From positions 1 through 25,138 of the IMG/VR virus record IMGVR_UViG_3300049595_002268: DNA of 25,138 nucleotides; one strand, written 5' to 3'. Positions within the stretch are counted from its first letter, which is position 1; each line of letters begins with the position of its first letter. The position numbers and the translations under genes were made by a program. Below, one piece after another: positions 13,696 through 20,026 of the stretch. The notes under the pieces were generated by a model. That model did no database searches, was not told where the DNA came from, and was given only the letters and a program-made list of their open reading frames with translations. This stretch comes from a virus.

Positions 13696-14378
13696 GCCAA
13701 GTCTGGAAATGGGCGAAGCTGTCGCCCTGTGGTTTTGTCGTAGATCGGCCCGAGGCCGTCTTTTGGGTCGTATTCCCAGTATTCTGTTACAGCAAGAGAC
13801 GGAAGAAACAGACCTCCGTCAGTAATTCCATCGTTATATAATTCACAATGAAATTGAAACACGGTTTCGTCGACCATCGTCAAATCTGCTTTTTCATAAT
13901 AGTAATCTTCATCAGTTGACTCTAATGACCTTAAATTCCAACCGGCCCGATATTGTAGCTCGTCGTAAACAATAGCGACCCTCCAACGGACTTTCGGATT
14001 TTTCTGGTCAGATTTGTCCAACCATGAAGGAAATAGCACGTTTAGTTCTACGGCTTCTGAATTGTGTGTGTCTTCAATATTCCAATTTTTTCCACCCACT
14101 CCCCCGTTTTCAAAACCACAAACTAAGTATTTTTCGTTTTTTTCATTGCGTTCAAATGTTGTGGTTGTTTCTTTTTCTGGCAGGGTGACCTCTTCGCCGT
14201 CTTCAATAAATGTCGTTTCTGGAAGAGTGAAAGTGGCTGTCCACTTTTTGACGCGCCAATAAAACATCACAGAGGCGGGGATGCTGTTAATTGTTTTAAA
14301 GTCTTGATTCAGTGCTGCAAACGGATTTTTTAGCGGCAAGCAATTGGGGAACAGGCCGAGATGTCTCACGGTCGCCAT
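13692..14378 (-). CDS. Tail-region protein with atypical low GC
   Basis: The 228-residue acidic protein begins M-A-T-V-R-H-L-G-L-F-P-N-C and contains F-Y-W-R-V-K-K-W-T-A-T-F near 39-50, many Glu/Lys/Asn codons, and Y-Y-Y-E-K-A-D-L. The DNA, especially 14040-14350, is clearly richer in A and T than the genes on both sides, suggesting recent acquisition or other constraints. It sits between a tail-tube-like gene and the tail chaperones, where a tail tube or tube-associated protein is usual, but I cannot name the family. TTGACA stands 14 nt before the ATG. Confidence 0.68.
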   Translation of the reverse strand: MATVRHLGLFPNCLPLKNPFAALNQDFKTINSIPASVMFYWRVKKWTATFTLPETTFIEDGEEVTLPEKETTTTFERNEKNEKYLVCGFENGGVGGKNWNIEDTHNSEAVELNVLFPSWLDKSDQKNPKVRWRVAIVYDELQYRAGWNLRSLESTDEDYYYEKADLTMVDETVFQFHCELYNDGITDGGLFLPSLAVTEYWEYDPKDGLGPIYDKTTGRQLRPFPDLA

Positions 14379-14392
14379 GCGCTAAAATGCCC

Positions 14393-14398
14393 TGTCAA
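14393..14398 (-). promoter_or_regulatory. TTGACA start-associated element (spacer 14 to ATG 14378)
   Basis: It lies in an intergenic gap, not over a stop codon, which shows that the hexamer is not simply a by-product of stop-codon context. Confidence 0.5.
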
Positions 14399-14414
14399 GA
14401 AACAGAGCGGCGGA

Positions 14415-14816
14415 TCACATCACCATTTGCGCCACTTGGCGCTTGGTTTCGGGGGAAAGTTTTTCGTCGGCGAGCATGACGCCGCCTTGCGGGAGATTGA
14501 CCATGACCAGCCGGCGGGTCTTTTTGAAAATCACGTCAAGCAGGATCTCGCGGTTGTAGAGCGCGGCGCGGGCGCCGGGGAGGTCGGGCAACTGGTCGCG
14601 CAGGGCTTCGCAGGCGTCTTGGCTCTCAAGGATGGCCTCGACGATTTTGCCCGTGGGGATGCCGCCCGCGCCATCGCAGTCGAACCAGTAGTGGACAACC
14701 TCGCGGCCTTTCTGCACCACGCGGCTGATGGGGTCTTGCTGGCGAAGTTGGACGCCGACCGTGCAGAGGCACGAGGCGACCTTGGTGTCGGTTGTAGCGT
14801 AATAGGCTGCTTGCAT
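14415..14816 (-). CDS. Hypothetical tail-region protein
   Basis: The 133-residue protein is probably mixed alpha-beta, with V-V-H-Y-W-F-D-C-D-G near 40-49, a helical acidic middle (A-I-L-E-S-Q-D-A-C-E-A-L-R) and a basic strand K-K-T-R-R-L-V-M-V-N near 97-106. No known motif is recognised. It lies between the tail-tube-like gene and the low-GC gene with short gaps. Its start has neither TTGACA nor a clear Shine-Dalgarno. Confidence 0.65.
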   Translation of the reverse strand: MQAAYYATTDTKVASCLCTVGVQLRQQDPISRVVQKGREVVHYWFDCDGAGGIPTGKIVEAILESQDACEALRDQLPDLPGARAALYNREILLDVIFKKTRRLVMVNLPQGGVMLADEKLSPETKRQVAQMVM

Positions 14817-14850
14817 AATCTGGATCTCTGGTTGCGCCTAACGGCGCGGC

Positions 14851-15198
14851 TTAGAAGCCGTGGTTGCTGGCGCCGATCGTAACTTGCTGGAAGTCGTTCG
14901 GGGCGCGGGACACGGCCACGGAATCGACGAAAAACGTGCCAGTGACGCCGCCAAGGCCCGACGTGGCGTTGGCAAGAGTGATTGACGCGCCGATGGTTGG
15001 CGTGGCGGCTTTCAGGAAGCCACTCATTGAGGCAACAGACTTTTTGCCGTGAAAAGCAACGGCCACATGGTCGCCGTCTTCGTCAACGACGATGGTTTTG
15101 TCGCTGTCAGAGGTCTGCGAGAAAGAGGTGAAAACGGCAACGGTTTCCGCCGAGCCGCCAAAAGTGATGTTCGTGAGTCCTACGATTGTCGCTGCCAT
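14851..15198 (-). CDS. Candidate tail tube (major tail) protein
   Basis: This 115-residue protein is almost wholly of beta character: I-V-G-L-T-N-I-T-F-G-G at the start, D-G-D-H-V-A-V-A-F-H-G-K-K-S-V-A in the middle, and N-D-F-Q-Q-V-T-I-G-A-S-N at the end. Size and pattern suit small tail tube subunits, and gene order (after tail-completion-type genes, before the chaperones) agrees, but the call is by position and pattern. ATG 15198 is preferred over the in-frame ATG at 15207 because TTGACA then has the usual 16-nt spacer. Confidence 0.5.
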   Translation of the reverse strand: MAATIVGLTNITFGGSAETVAVFTSFSQTSDSDKTIVVDEDGDHVAVAFHGKKSVASMSGFLKAATPTIGASITLANATSGLGGVTGTFFVDSVAVSRAPNDFQQVTIGASNHGF

Positions 15199-15214
15199 GA
15201 TGAACATGGCGCGA

Positions 15215-15220
15215 TGTCAA
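15215..15220 (-). promoter_or_regulatory. TTGACA start-associated element (spacer 16 to ATG 15198)
   Basis: It would leave only 7 nt to the alternative ATG at 15207, so it decides between two starts. Confidence 0.5.
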
Positions 15221-15221
15221 C

Positions 15222-15446
15222 TTAGCGGACGCGATAGATGCCCGTCCGTTGCCCGGCTTTCTGCTCGTAGCCTTCAAACGATGCGCCCTCAACACTCGCC
15301 GCCACGGCCTTGTCGGCTAGGCAATCGGGCCAATTCGGCAGGCGGATCGCGCCGCCAACGGGCTCAAGGCGCGGGCGTTGGGTAAGCTTCGTTGCACCAG
15401 GCTCGGAGGTTGATGGTGCGGCGGAAGCTGCGGGTTTCGTTTTCAT
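15222..15446 (-). CDS. Small protein overlapping the tail-completion gene
   Basis: This is a 74-residue frame whose first 28 codons overlap the end of the preceding gene. The N-terminal part is Ala/Pro/Ser-rich; the C-terminal part (R-L-P-N-W-P-D-C-L-A-D-K-A-V and G-I-Y-R-V-R) looks like an ordinary small fold. It fills an otherwise empty 140-bp gap and ends two bases before the next start element. A TTGACC lies only 9 nt before the ATG. Function is unknown and the exact start is uncertain. Confidence 0.5.
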   Translation of the reverse strand: MKTKPAASAAPSTSEPGATKLTQRPRLEPVGGAIRLPNWPDCLADKAVAASVEGASFEGYEQKAGQRTGIYRVR

Positions 15447-15858
15447 AAGAGGCAGGGTCAAATTCGATGCCCCAGACTTTCACAAGGTCGGTGGCGTTGA
15501 GGTTGGTGAGGAAATTCGGGCCGTCCACGTTGGCCCAGAGGTCGTGCCAAAGCTCTTTGAATCCCGCCGCGCCTTCGTCATCGTCGGCGGGGTCGGGCAG
15601 GCGGCGCTCGTTGCGCTCTTCGTCGGGCGTCTCGTCGGCCGCTGTGGTCAGGGTGATGGAAATGCGGGTGTTCCACGTTTGCATCCCAAGCACAAGCTCA
15701 TCGAGCTTTTCGGCTCGGATGGCGATCATGGGCAGGCTGTCCTCGTCCGACTCGTCGGCCGAGGTGATGCGGCAGGTGGCAAGGTTGGCGTCGGCGCTGA
15801 GAACCGTATCGACGGCGCGCTCTAGGCACTCTTCTAGGCTGTAAGCGGGGGCGCTCAT
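15364..15858 (-). CDS. Probable tail terminator/minor tail protein
   Basis: This is a 164-residue acidic protein. The N-terminal helix (S-L-E-E-C-L-E-R-A-V) precedes strands with S-L-P-M-I-A-I-R-A-E-K-L-D-E near 42-55, a long acidic loop (T-P-D-E-E-R-N-E near 77-84), and a C-terminal segment L-V-K-V-W-G-I-E-F-D-P. Length and place between the adaptor gene and the tail-tube candidate suit a tail terminator (lambda gpU position), but sequence identity to that family is not evident. The start overlaps the previous stop (ATGA). Confidence 0.55.
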   Translation of the reverse strand: MSAPAYSLEECLERAVDTVLSADANLATCRITSADESDEDSLPMIAIRAEKLDELVLGMQTWNTRISITLTTAADETPDEERNERRLPDPADDDEGAAGFKELWHDLWANVDGPNFLTNLNATDLVKVWGIEFDPASYENETRSFRRTINLRAWCNEAYPTPAP

Positions 15859-16160
15859 TTGCTGTCAGGGCTTTGCAGGGTCAGGTCGATGGTGGCGGTG
15901 TCGGTGTCGATGCCGGTGATGCGGTAGCGGCGGTCTTGAAATTTGACGATGCCGCCGAGGCGGAAGGTCGGTGCGCCTGCTTTCAGAACGGTGGCCGTTA
16001 GCCCCCTCGCCGCTTCAAAGCCGCCTTCTCCGAGTTGGTTGCCGTAAGTCTCTTCTCCGACTACGGCCAGATAGGTGCGCTCGCGGTATTCGATCTGGTC
16101 GCGTATCGTGCCGACGGCCTCGGTGCTGGCGGCGGTGTAAGCCTGGGCGAACTGACTCAT
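15855..16160 (-). CDS. Head-tail adaptor-like protein
   Basis: The 101-residue protein has a helical N-terminal third (Q-A-Y-T-A-A-S-T-E-A-V-G) and a beta C-terminal half with I-V-K-F-Q-D-R-R-Y-R-I-T-G-I-D near 71-85, a pattern seen in small head-completion and stopper proteins of siphophages. Its position between head and tail genes supports such a role. A CTGACA variant lies 13 nt before the ATG inside the glycosyltransferase gene, whose stop overlaps this start (ATGA). Confidence 0.55.
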   Translation of the reverse strand: MSQFAQAYTAASTEAVGTIRDQIEYRERTYLAVVGEETYGNQLGEGGFEAARGLTATVLKAGAPTFRLGGIVKFQDRRYRITGIDTDTATIDLTLQSPDSK

Positions 16161-17944
16161 GCGCTGGGGGCGGTGTCAGCGGGCTTGGGCGCAAGGTCGG
16201 GATTGCGGCGGCGGAAGATTTTCTCGCCGAGCTGGTAGGCTTCGTCCGAGTTCTCCATCGCGTAGGTATCGTCGGACGGCACGGCGGGATTCCAAAAGGG
16301 ATGCTCGTGCTTGAAGACGATCTCGGACGGCACGAGGAGCCCGCTTTTGCCTGCGCGCAGGGAAAACTCGGTGTCGCTGAAAATGCCGGGATAGTCAGGG
16401 GCCAAGATGTTCTGCGCGCCGTAGCCGAGACGCTTGAACGTGGGGCGCGTGACGCAGAACGTGACCATGAGATCGTCGTTGCGGTAGCCGTCTTTGATTT
16501 GCAGGACGGCGGGCTGGCGTGCGTCCACCTTGGCGCGCAAGGCTTCCTCGATGGCAAGATCCCAGTGGAGCGGCGGGAAGACATCATCCTGGGCGGTGAT
16601 GATGATCTGCCCGGTGGCGGCGTTGGTCGCTGCGTTGTAGTTCTGGACGGCAGTTCCGCCCGGACGCTCAAGATTGCCGGCGGGCGAAAGCGCGTGGCGA
16701 AAGCGGGAGAGCAGGCCGACTGATTCCTCGTCATCGGCGCTGAAGCCGAAAATGTATTCAATGCGCTCCGGGTTGGCGGCGGCATCGAGCCAGCGTTTGC
16801 GCGTCATGGCCGCTTGATGGGCGCGGGCGCGGGTCGGGTGGCAAACGCTGATGCTGTATTTGTGGCCTTTGAGCCGGGCGCGTTCGATCTCGTCGGCTTT
16901 GTCTTGCTGCCCCGCCATGCGGAGCCATTGCGTCCAAAGCGCCTCCCCCGCCCAGCCGTAGAGGCCGTCGCGGTGCGTCCACGGTTTATCTATCGGGCGC
17001 GGCAGGGCCATCATGCTGCGGATATAGGCTTCGGCGCTCACCATGTCGCCGAGGTCGAGGTGCATGGCACCGAGTAGGGCCAAGGCTTCGCGGCGGTTGG
17101 GCTGCGTTTTGTAGGCGCTATGCAACGCCGTCATCATGGCTTTGTATTCGGGCGAGTCGGTTTGCAGGATTTCGGGGCGGGCGAGTTCGCAGATGTTTAG
17201 ACAAAGCTCGTAGCGTTCGGTGGCTTTGAGGTCGGGATGGGCCAGCGCCTTCTTGGCCAAGTCCATCGCTTCTGGCTTGCGTCCCTGCCCCATGTATTCG
17301 CCGTGCAGGTGGTAGACCTCCGAGATTGTGCGCTCGGCTTCGGGGATCGACTCCAAGATGGTCAGGTTGCGGTTGCTGCCCTGCTTGGGTTCATCGTCGG
17401 GCAAATGGATCACGGTCGGCTCGTCGCACTTGGCAATGCGGGCGTCGGCGACGAGTTGGAAATTCTCGTGGATGCGATTAACCCACTTGCCTTTGTCGCG
17501 GAGCACGAGGCGCTCGCGGAGGTTGTGGGCGATGCCGCGCCCGGCGACATTGTGGAACAGGGCGAAGGCGTCGAAGTTCTCGCCGTGCTTTTCAAGGAGC
17601 TCGTGCAGGGCGGGCGCGAAGTTTGGCCCCGGCGTATCGTCCGCGTCCACCCACAGCGCCCAAGGTTTGCTGGCAAGGTCGAAGGATTTCTGGCGGGCGG
17701 CGCCGAAGTCATCAACGTGAGGCCACTCGTTTCCGGGGGCGTTGGCATAAACATCATATTTGGCCCCGTGCTTCTGGCACACCTCGGCAATTTTGATGCT
17801 TTTGGCTTCGGCCCCGGTGGCGTGGACTACGACCATCTCGCTGACGGCGGGGGCAAATTGAGTCAAGCAACGGTCAAGCCGTTTGGGTTCGTTGCCGACG
17901 ATGACGCAAAGCGCGATCTGCTCGCGCGGGCTTTGTTTCTCCAT
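16157..17944 (-). CDS. Double-domain glycosyltransferase within the virion operon
   Basis: This 595-residue protein joins two GT-A-like domains. The first (about 1-200) starts A-L-C-V-I-V-G-N-E-P and has W-V-D-A-D-D at 98-103, the metal-binding DxD motif of family 2 transferases; it ends near K-W-V-N-R-I-H-E-N. A helical, repeat-like middle (about 210-370) resembles TPR linkers. The second domain opens Y-S-I-S-V-C-H-P-T-R and carries I-I-I-T-A-Q-D-D-V near 480-488. Both would move sugars from nucleotide donors, perhaps to virion proteins or host surface glycans. ATG 17944 is chosen because the longer frame runs through a terminator and the capsid gene. TTGACA lies 17 nt upstream. Confidence 0.78.
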   Translation of the reverse strand: MEKQSPREQIALCVIVGNEPKRLDRCLTQFAPAVSEMVVVHATGAEAKSIKIAEVCQKHGAKYDVYANAPGNEWPHVDDFGAARQKSFDLASKPWALWVDADDTPGPNFAPALHELLEKHGENFDAFALFHNVAGRGIAHNLRERLVLRDKGKWVNRIHENFQLVADARIAKCDEPTVIHLPDDEPKQGSNRNLTILESIPEAERTISEVYHLHGEYMGQGRKPEAMDLAKKALAHPDLKATERYELCLNICELARPEILQTDSPEYKAMMTALHSAYKTQPNRREALALLGAMHLDLGDMVSAEAYIRSMMALPRPIDKPWTHRDGLYGWAGEALWTQWLRMAGQQDKADEIERARLKGHKYSISVCHPTRARAHQAAMTRKRWLDAAANPERIEYIFGFSADDEESVGLLSRFRHALSPAGNLERPGGTAVQNYNAATNAATGQIIITAQDDVFPPLHWDLAIEEALRAKVDARQPAVLQIKDGYRNDDLMVTFCVTRPTFKRLGYGAQNILAPDYPGIFSDTEFSLRAGKSGLLVPSEIVFKHEHPFWNPAVPSDDTYAMENSDEAYQLGEKIFRRRNPDLAPKPADTAPSA

Positions 17945-17961
17945 CTCGGCGGGTGCGCCGC

Positions 17962-17967
17962 TGTCAA
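17962..17967 (-). promoter_or_regulatory. TTGACA start-associated element (spacer 17 to ATG 17944)
   Basis: It stands between the capsid-gene terminator and the glycosyltransferase start. A -10 box at promoter spacing would fall on the start codon itself. Confidence 0.5.
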
Positions 17968-17973
17968 CCGGAC

Positions 17974-18002
17974 AAACGAAAACCCCCGGCGTGTGCCGGG
18001 GG
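17974..18002 (-). terminator. Terminator behind the major capsid gene
   Basis: A perfect 8-bp GC-rich stem (17983-17990 with 17995-18002) with a GTGT/ACAC loop is followed on the minus strand by TTTTCGTTTG. It lies 32 bp after the capsid stop, so it should cut or attenuate the transcript between head genes and the glycosyltransferase/tail genes and raise capsid mRNA relative to the rest. Confidence 0.75.
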
Positions 18003-18033
18003 CTCCGTGTTGCGGTTGGGAGATGGAGACGAA

Positions 18034-18930
18034 CTACGCTCCGAGAGCCAATTTCGCGGCACCCGTGATCGCGCGGCTGCATCCGAAGACGCATTCGAAG
18101 GAAACGTAATGCTTGCCCGAACTTGGGTTGTAATGCCGGCGATACCCCAAAGTAAGACCACTCTGCGGATCGTTGACCACGGTCGCGGCGAGATACTCGC
18201 TGGGAGCCTGCGGTTCAAGGGCGCGGACGGCGATGGCGGCGGCGTTCGGGTGAACGGCCATAGCAGCCAAGCTGATGCTGTTGGTCGGCAGGATGAGCGA
18301 CTCGTAAGCATTCATGCCCAAGATGCGGGGCACGCGGCCTTCCGAGATCACGTCACGGCCACCAAACTGCGAGGCATCCAACAGGCCGCTCTGGGACAGG
18401 AGGCTGTCGTAAAGCGTGGTGTTGAGGATGAGGGCGCGGTCGGTCAGCGGGGCTTTCTCGTCGCTCAACGCTTTGCGGAGGGCGCGGGCGTTGGTGATCG
18501 TGAAGGCCGAGAGGTTGGTGAGCGTGGCGCTATACTGCGCGGCGCTGCCAGCCGTGGTGACGAAGAGGTTGTAGAATGAAGTCAGCACCGACTGCGCGAG
18601 GGCTTTGCCCTGCTGGGTGGCGAACTTCGTGATCTCTGCAGCCGAGGATTTGGAATACTCGGTGTCGGACAGCGAAACGGTGACGATGCGGTGGGTGTCC
18701 ACGTTGATCGTGACTTTGTTCATCGTGCCGCCGTCTGCCTCGTAAGAGTCAGCGAAGGTGGTCGCGGTGAGGTTTGCGATGAGCGGAACCTCGACGGACG
18801 CGCCACGACGCACAACTTCGTTGGAATACGAGGTGGTGAAAATCGAGAGCGGTTCGAGATCCGCAGTGAAGGACTCAAGCGCGGCTTGCGCGATGAGTTT
18901 ATCGTTTAGGGAACTATTGATTGTTGCCAT
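18034..18930 (-). CDS. Major capsid protein
   Basis: The 298-residue protein follows the protease/scaffold gene. The N-terminal part (A-L-E-S-F-T-A-D-L-E-P-L-S-I-F, then V-R-R-G-A-S-V-E-V-P-L-I near 41-52), the central S-D-T-E-Y-S-K-S and the C-terminal part (G-R-D-V-I-S-E-G-R-V-P-R-I-L-G-M near 190-205, and L-G-Y-R-R-H-Y) fit the HK97-fold coat proteins of the P22-like or unclassified siphophage type. A strong terminator just downstream fits a gene expressed at high level. No Shine-Dalgarno or TTGACA precedes ATG 18930, which comes four bases after the protease stop. Confidence 0.83.
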   Translation of the reverse strand: MATINSSLNDKLIAQAALESFTADLEPLSIFTTSYSNEVVRRGASVEVPLIANLTATTFADSYEADGGTMNKVTINVDTHRIVTVSLSDTEYSKSSAAEITKFATQQGKALAQSVLTSFYNLFVTTAGSAAQYSATLTNLSAFTITNARALRKALSDEKAPLTDRALILNTTLYDSLLSQSGLLDASQFGGRDVISEGRVPRILGMNAYESLILPTNSISLAAMAVHPNAAAIAVRALEPQAPSEYLAATVVNDPQSGLTLGYRRHYNPSSGKHYVSFECVFGCSRAITGAAKLALGA

Positions 18931-18934
18931 AAGA

Positions 18935-19306
18935 TTAGTAGACGGAGGCCATGATCTCCCGCTTGTTGTTGCGGTAGTATTCGACGGCTTCGGCGCCAGA
19001 AAGGTTGTTGAAAATTTGGGCGGGCGTCAGTTCTTGCTCGGCAGACACGACAGCCACGGGCTCAAGGCCAACAGAAGCGACGATTGCCGCAGCTTGTTCA
19101 CCAGCACTTTTGGACGCGGCAAGGAGATCATTGATCTGCTCGTCCTTGGATGCGCTTTCGGCGGTGAGGCGCTCGACTTCGGCCTTGAGGGTTTCAATTT
19201 CCTTGGCGATGTCCTCGCTGGCTTGCGCCTGCGCGGCTTCGGCTTCGACTTTGGCGGCGAGGTCGGCCTGGAGGGCGTCAACCTTCGCTTGAAGTTCGGC
19301 GTTCAT
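18935..19306 (-). CDS. Nested scaffold protein, short form (internal start)
   Basis: A second in-frame ATG at 19306 (residue 241) has TTGACA 17 nt upstream and GGAAG 7 nt before it. The product would be 123 residues and start at the first heptads of the coiled coil. Whether one or both internal starts are used cannot be told; the presence of both motif and a Shine-Dalgarno-like sequence makes this the better candidate for a free scaffold. Confidence 0.45.
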   Translation of the reverse strand: MNAELQAKVDALQADLAAKVEAEAAQAQASEDIAKEIETLKAEVERLTAESASKDEQINDLLAASKSAGEQAAAIVASVGLEPVAVVSAEQELTPAQIFNNLSGAEAVEYYRNNKREIMASVY

Positions 19307-19429
19307 GTTATCTTCCGAAGAAGTGTCAACCGCCTCGTCAGCGACGGGGGCTTCGACAATGGGCTCCGCGACAACTTCGGCGGGAGCGGCTTCTTCGGCC
19401 TTGATGGTTTTGGTCGATTTACGGGCCAT
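18935..19429 (-). CDS. Nested scaffold protein, long form (internal start)
   Basis: An in-frame ATG at 19429 (residue 200 of the protease) is preceded by TTGACA with a 14-nt spacer, the same arrangement as at gene starts here. It begins exactly where the protease domain ends and would yield a 164-residue protein consisting of the Ala/Glu linker and the coiled-coil scaffold. Lambda makes Nu3 from an internal start in gene C in the same way. This is inference from the motif and domain edge. Confidence 0.45.
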   Translation of the reverse strand: MARKSTKTIKAEEAAPAEVVAEPIVEAPVADEAVDTSSEDNMNAELQAKVDALQADLAAKVEAEAAQAQASEDIAKEIETLKAEVERLTAESASKDEQINDLLAASKSAGEQAAAIVASVGLEPVAVVSAEQELTPAQIFNNLSGAEAVEYYRNNKREIMASVY

Positions 19430-20026
19430 AGAGTTTTGGAAAGTGTCAAAGCGCGCACGGGCGGCTTCGGGGGTGATGGAGGCGGCGGCTTCGATGCCGT
19501 CTTCGATGGCGTCGGCAAAACCGAGGGCCACGGCTTCGGTGGCATCGAGCCACGTTTCGTCATCCATCATTTGCGCGACTTGCTCGGCTTCCATCCCGGT
19601 CTTGCGGACGTAAGCGTTGACCAGAGTGGCCTTGAGCTTGTCGAGGATGTCGGCTTCTTTGCGGAGTTCGTCGGCATCGCCCATCGTCATGCCCCACGGG
19701 TTGTGGATCATCACGAGCGCGTTGTCGGCAATCAGCGTTTCGTCGCCAGCCATAGCGATGACCGAGGCCATCGACGCCGCAAGTGCATCAATGTGAACGA
19801 CTAAGCCGCCTTTGTGCCGACGTAGCGCGTTGTAGATTGCGGCTCCTTCGACAACTGATCCGCCGACAGAATTGATGCGGAGGTGAACACGCTGACCGGA
19901 AAGTTTTTTGAGTTCGGCAAGAAATGTTTTGGCGCTAACCCCACCAAAGCCGATCTCATCATAAATGGCAATTTCGGCTTCGCCGTCTGCGGTCTGTTGA
20001 ATTGCATACCAGTGGCGCGCGTTCAT
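18935..20026 (-). CDS. ClpP-type prohead protease with C-terminal scaffold
   Basis: In this 363-residue protein, residues 1-190 form a ClpP-type serine protease: N-S-V-G-G-S-V near 52-58, A-A-S-M-A-S with nucleophile Ser85, and V-M-I-H-N-P with His108; an Asp near 172 would complete the triad. From residue 200 onward a low-complexity Ala/Glu stretch leads to a coiled coil (M-N-A-E-L-Q-A-K-V-D-A-L from 241) and a conserved-looking end (T-P-A-Q-I-F-N-N-L). It should process the prohead and scaffold the capsid, like lambda gpC with Nu3. ATG 20026 overlaps the portal stop (ATGA) and has TTGACA 14 nt upstream; the 52-codon upstream extension lies inside the portal gene. Confidence 0.85.
   Translation of the reverse strand: MNARHWYAIQQTADGEAEIAIYDEIGFGGVSAKTFLAELKKLSGQRVHLRINSVGGSVVEGAAIYNALRRHKGGLVVHIDALAASMASVIAMAGDETLIADNALVMIHNPWGMTMGDADELRKEADILDKLKATLVNAYVRKTGMEAEQVAQMMDDETWLDATEAVALGFADAIEDGIEAAASITPEAARARFDTFQNSMARKSTKTIKAEEAAPAEVVAEPIVEAPVADEAVDTSSEDNMNAELQAKVDALQADLAAKVEAEAAQAQASEDIAKEIETLKAEVERLTAESASKDEQINDLLAASKSAGEQAAAIVASVGLEPVAVVSAEQELTPAQIFNNLSGAEAVEYYRNNKREIMASVY
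19324..19329 (-). promoter_or_regulatory. TTGACA element before internal ATG 19306
   Basis: It occurs inside coding sequence with a 17-nt spacer to an in-frame ATG at the start of the coiled coil. Confidence 0.45.
19444..19449 (-). promoter_or_regulatory. TTGACA element before internal ATG 19429
   Basis: It occurs inside coding sequence with a 14-nt spacer to an in-frame ATG at the boundary between protease and scaffold. Confidence 0.45.

Noticed and set aside
17237-18109. 290-codon plus-strand frame opposite the glycosyltransferase
   Set aside because: It is a mirror of the coding strand in GC-rich sequence. The minus frame has clear domain motifs and the plus frame crosses the terminator hairpin.
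18758-19804. 348-codon plus-strand frame opposite capsid and protease
   Set aside because: Its glycine/phenylalanine-rich repetitive product is the shadow of the Ala/Glu-rich scaffold codons; no start signal or family resemblance.
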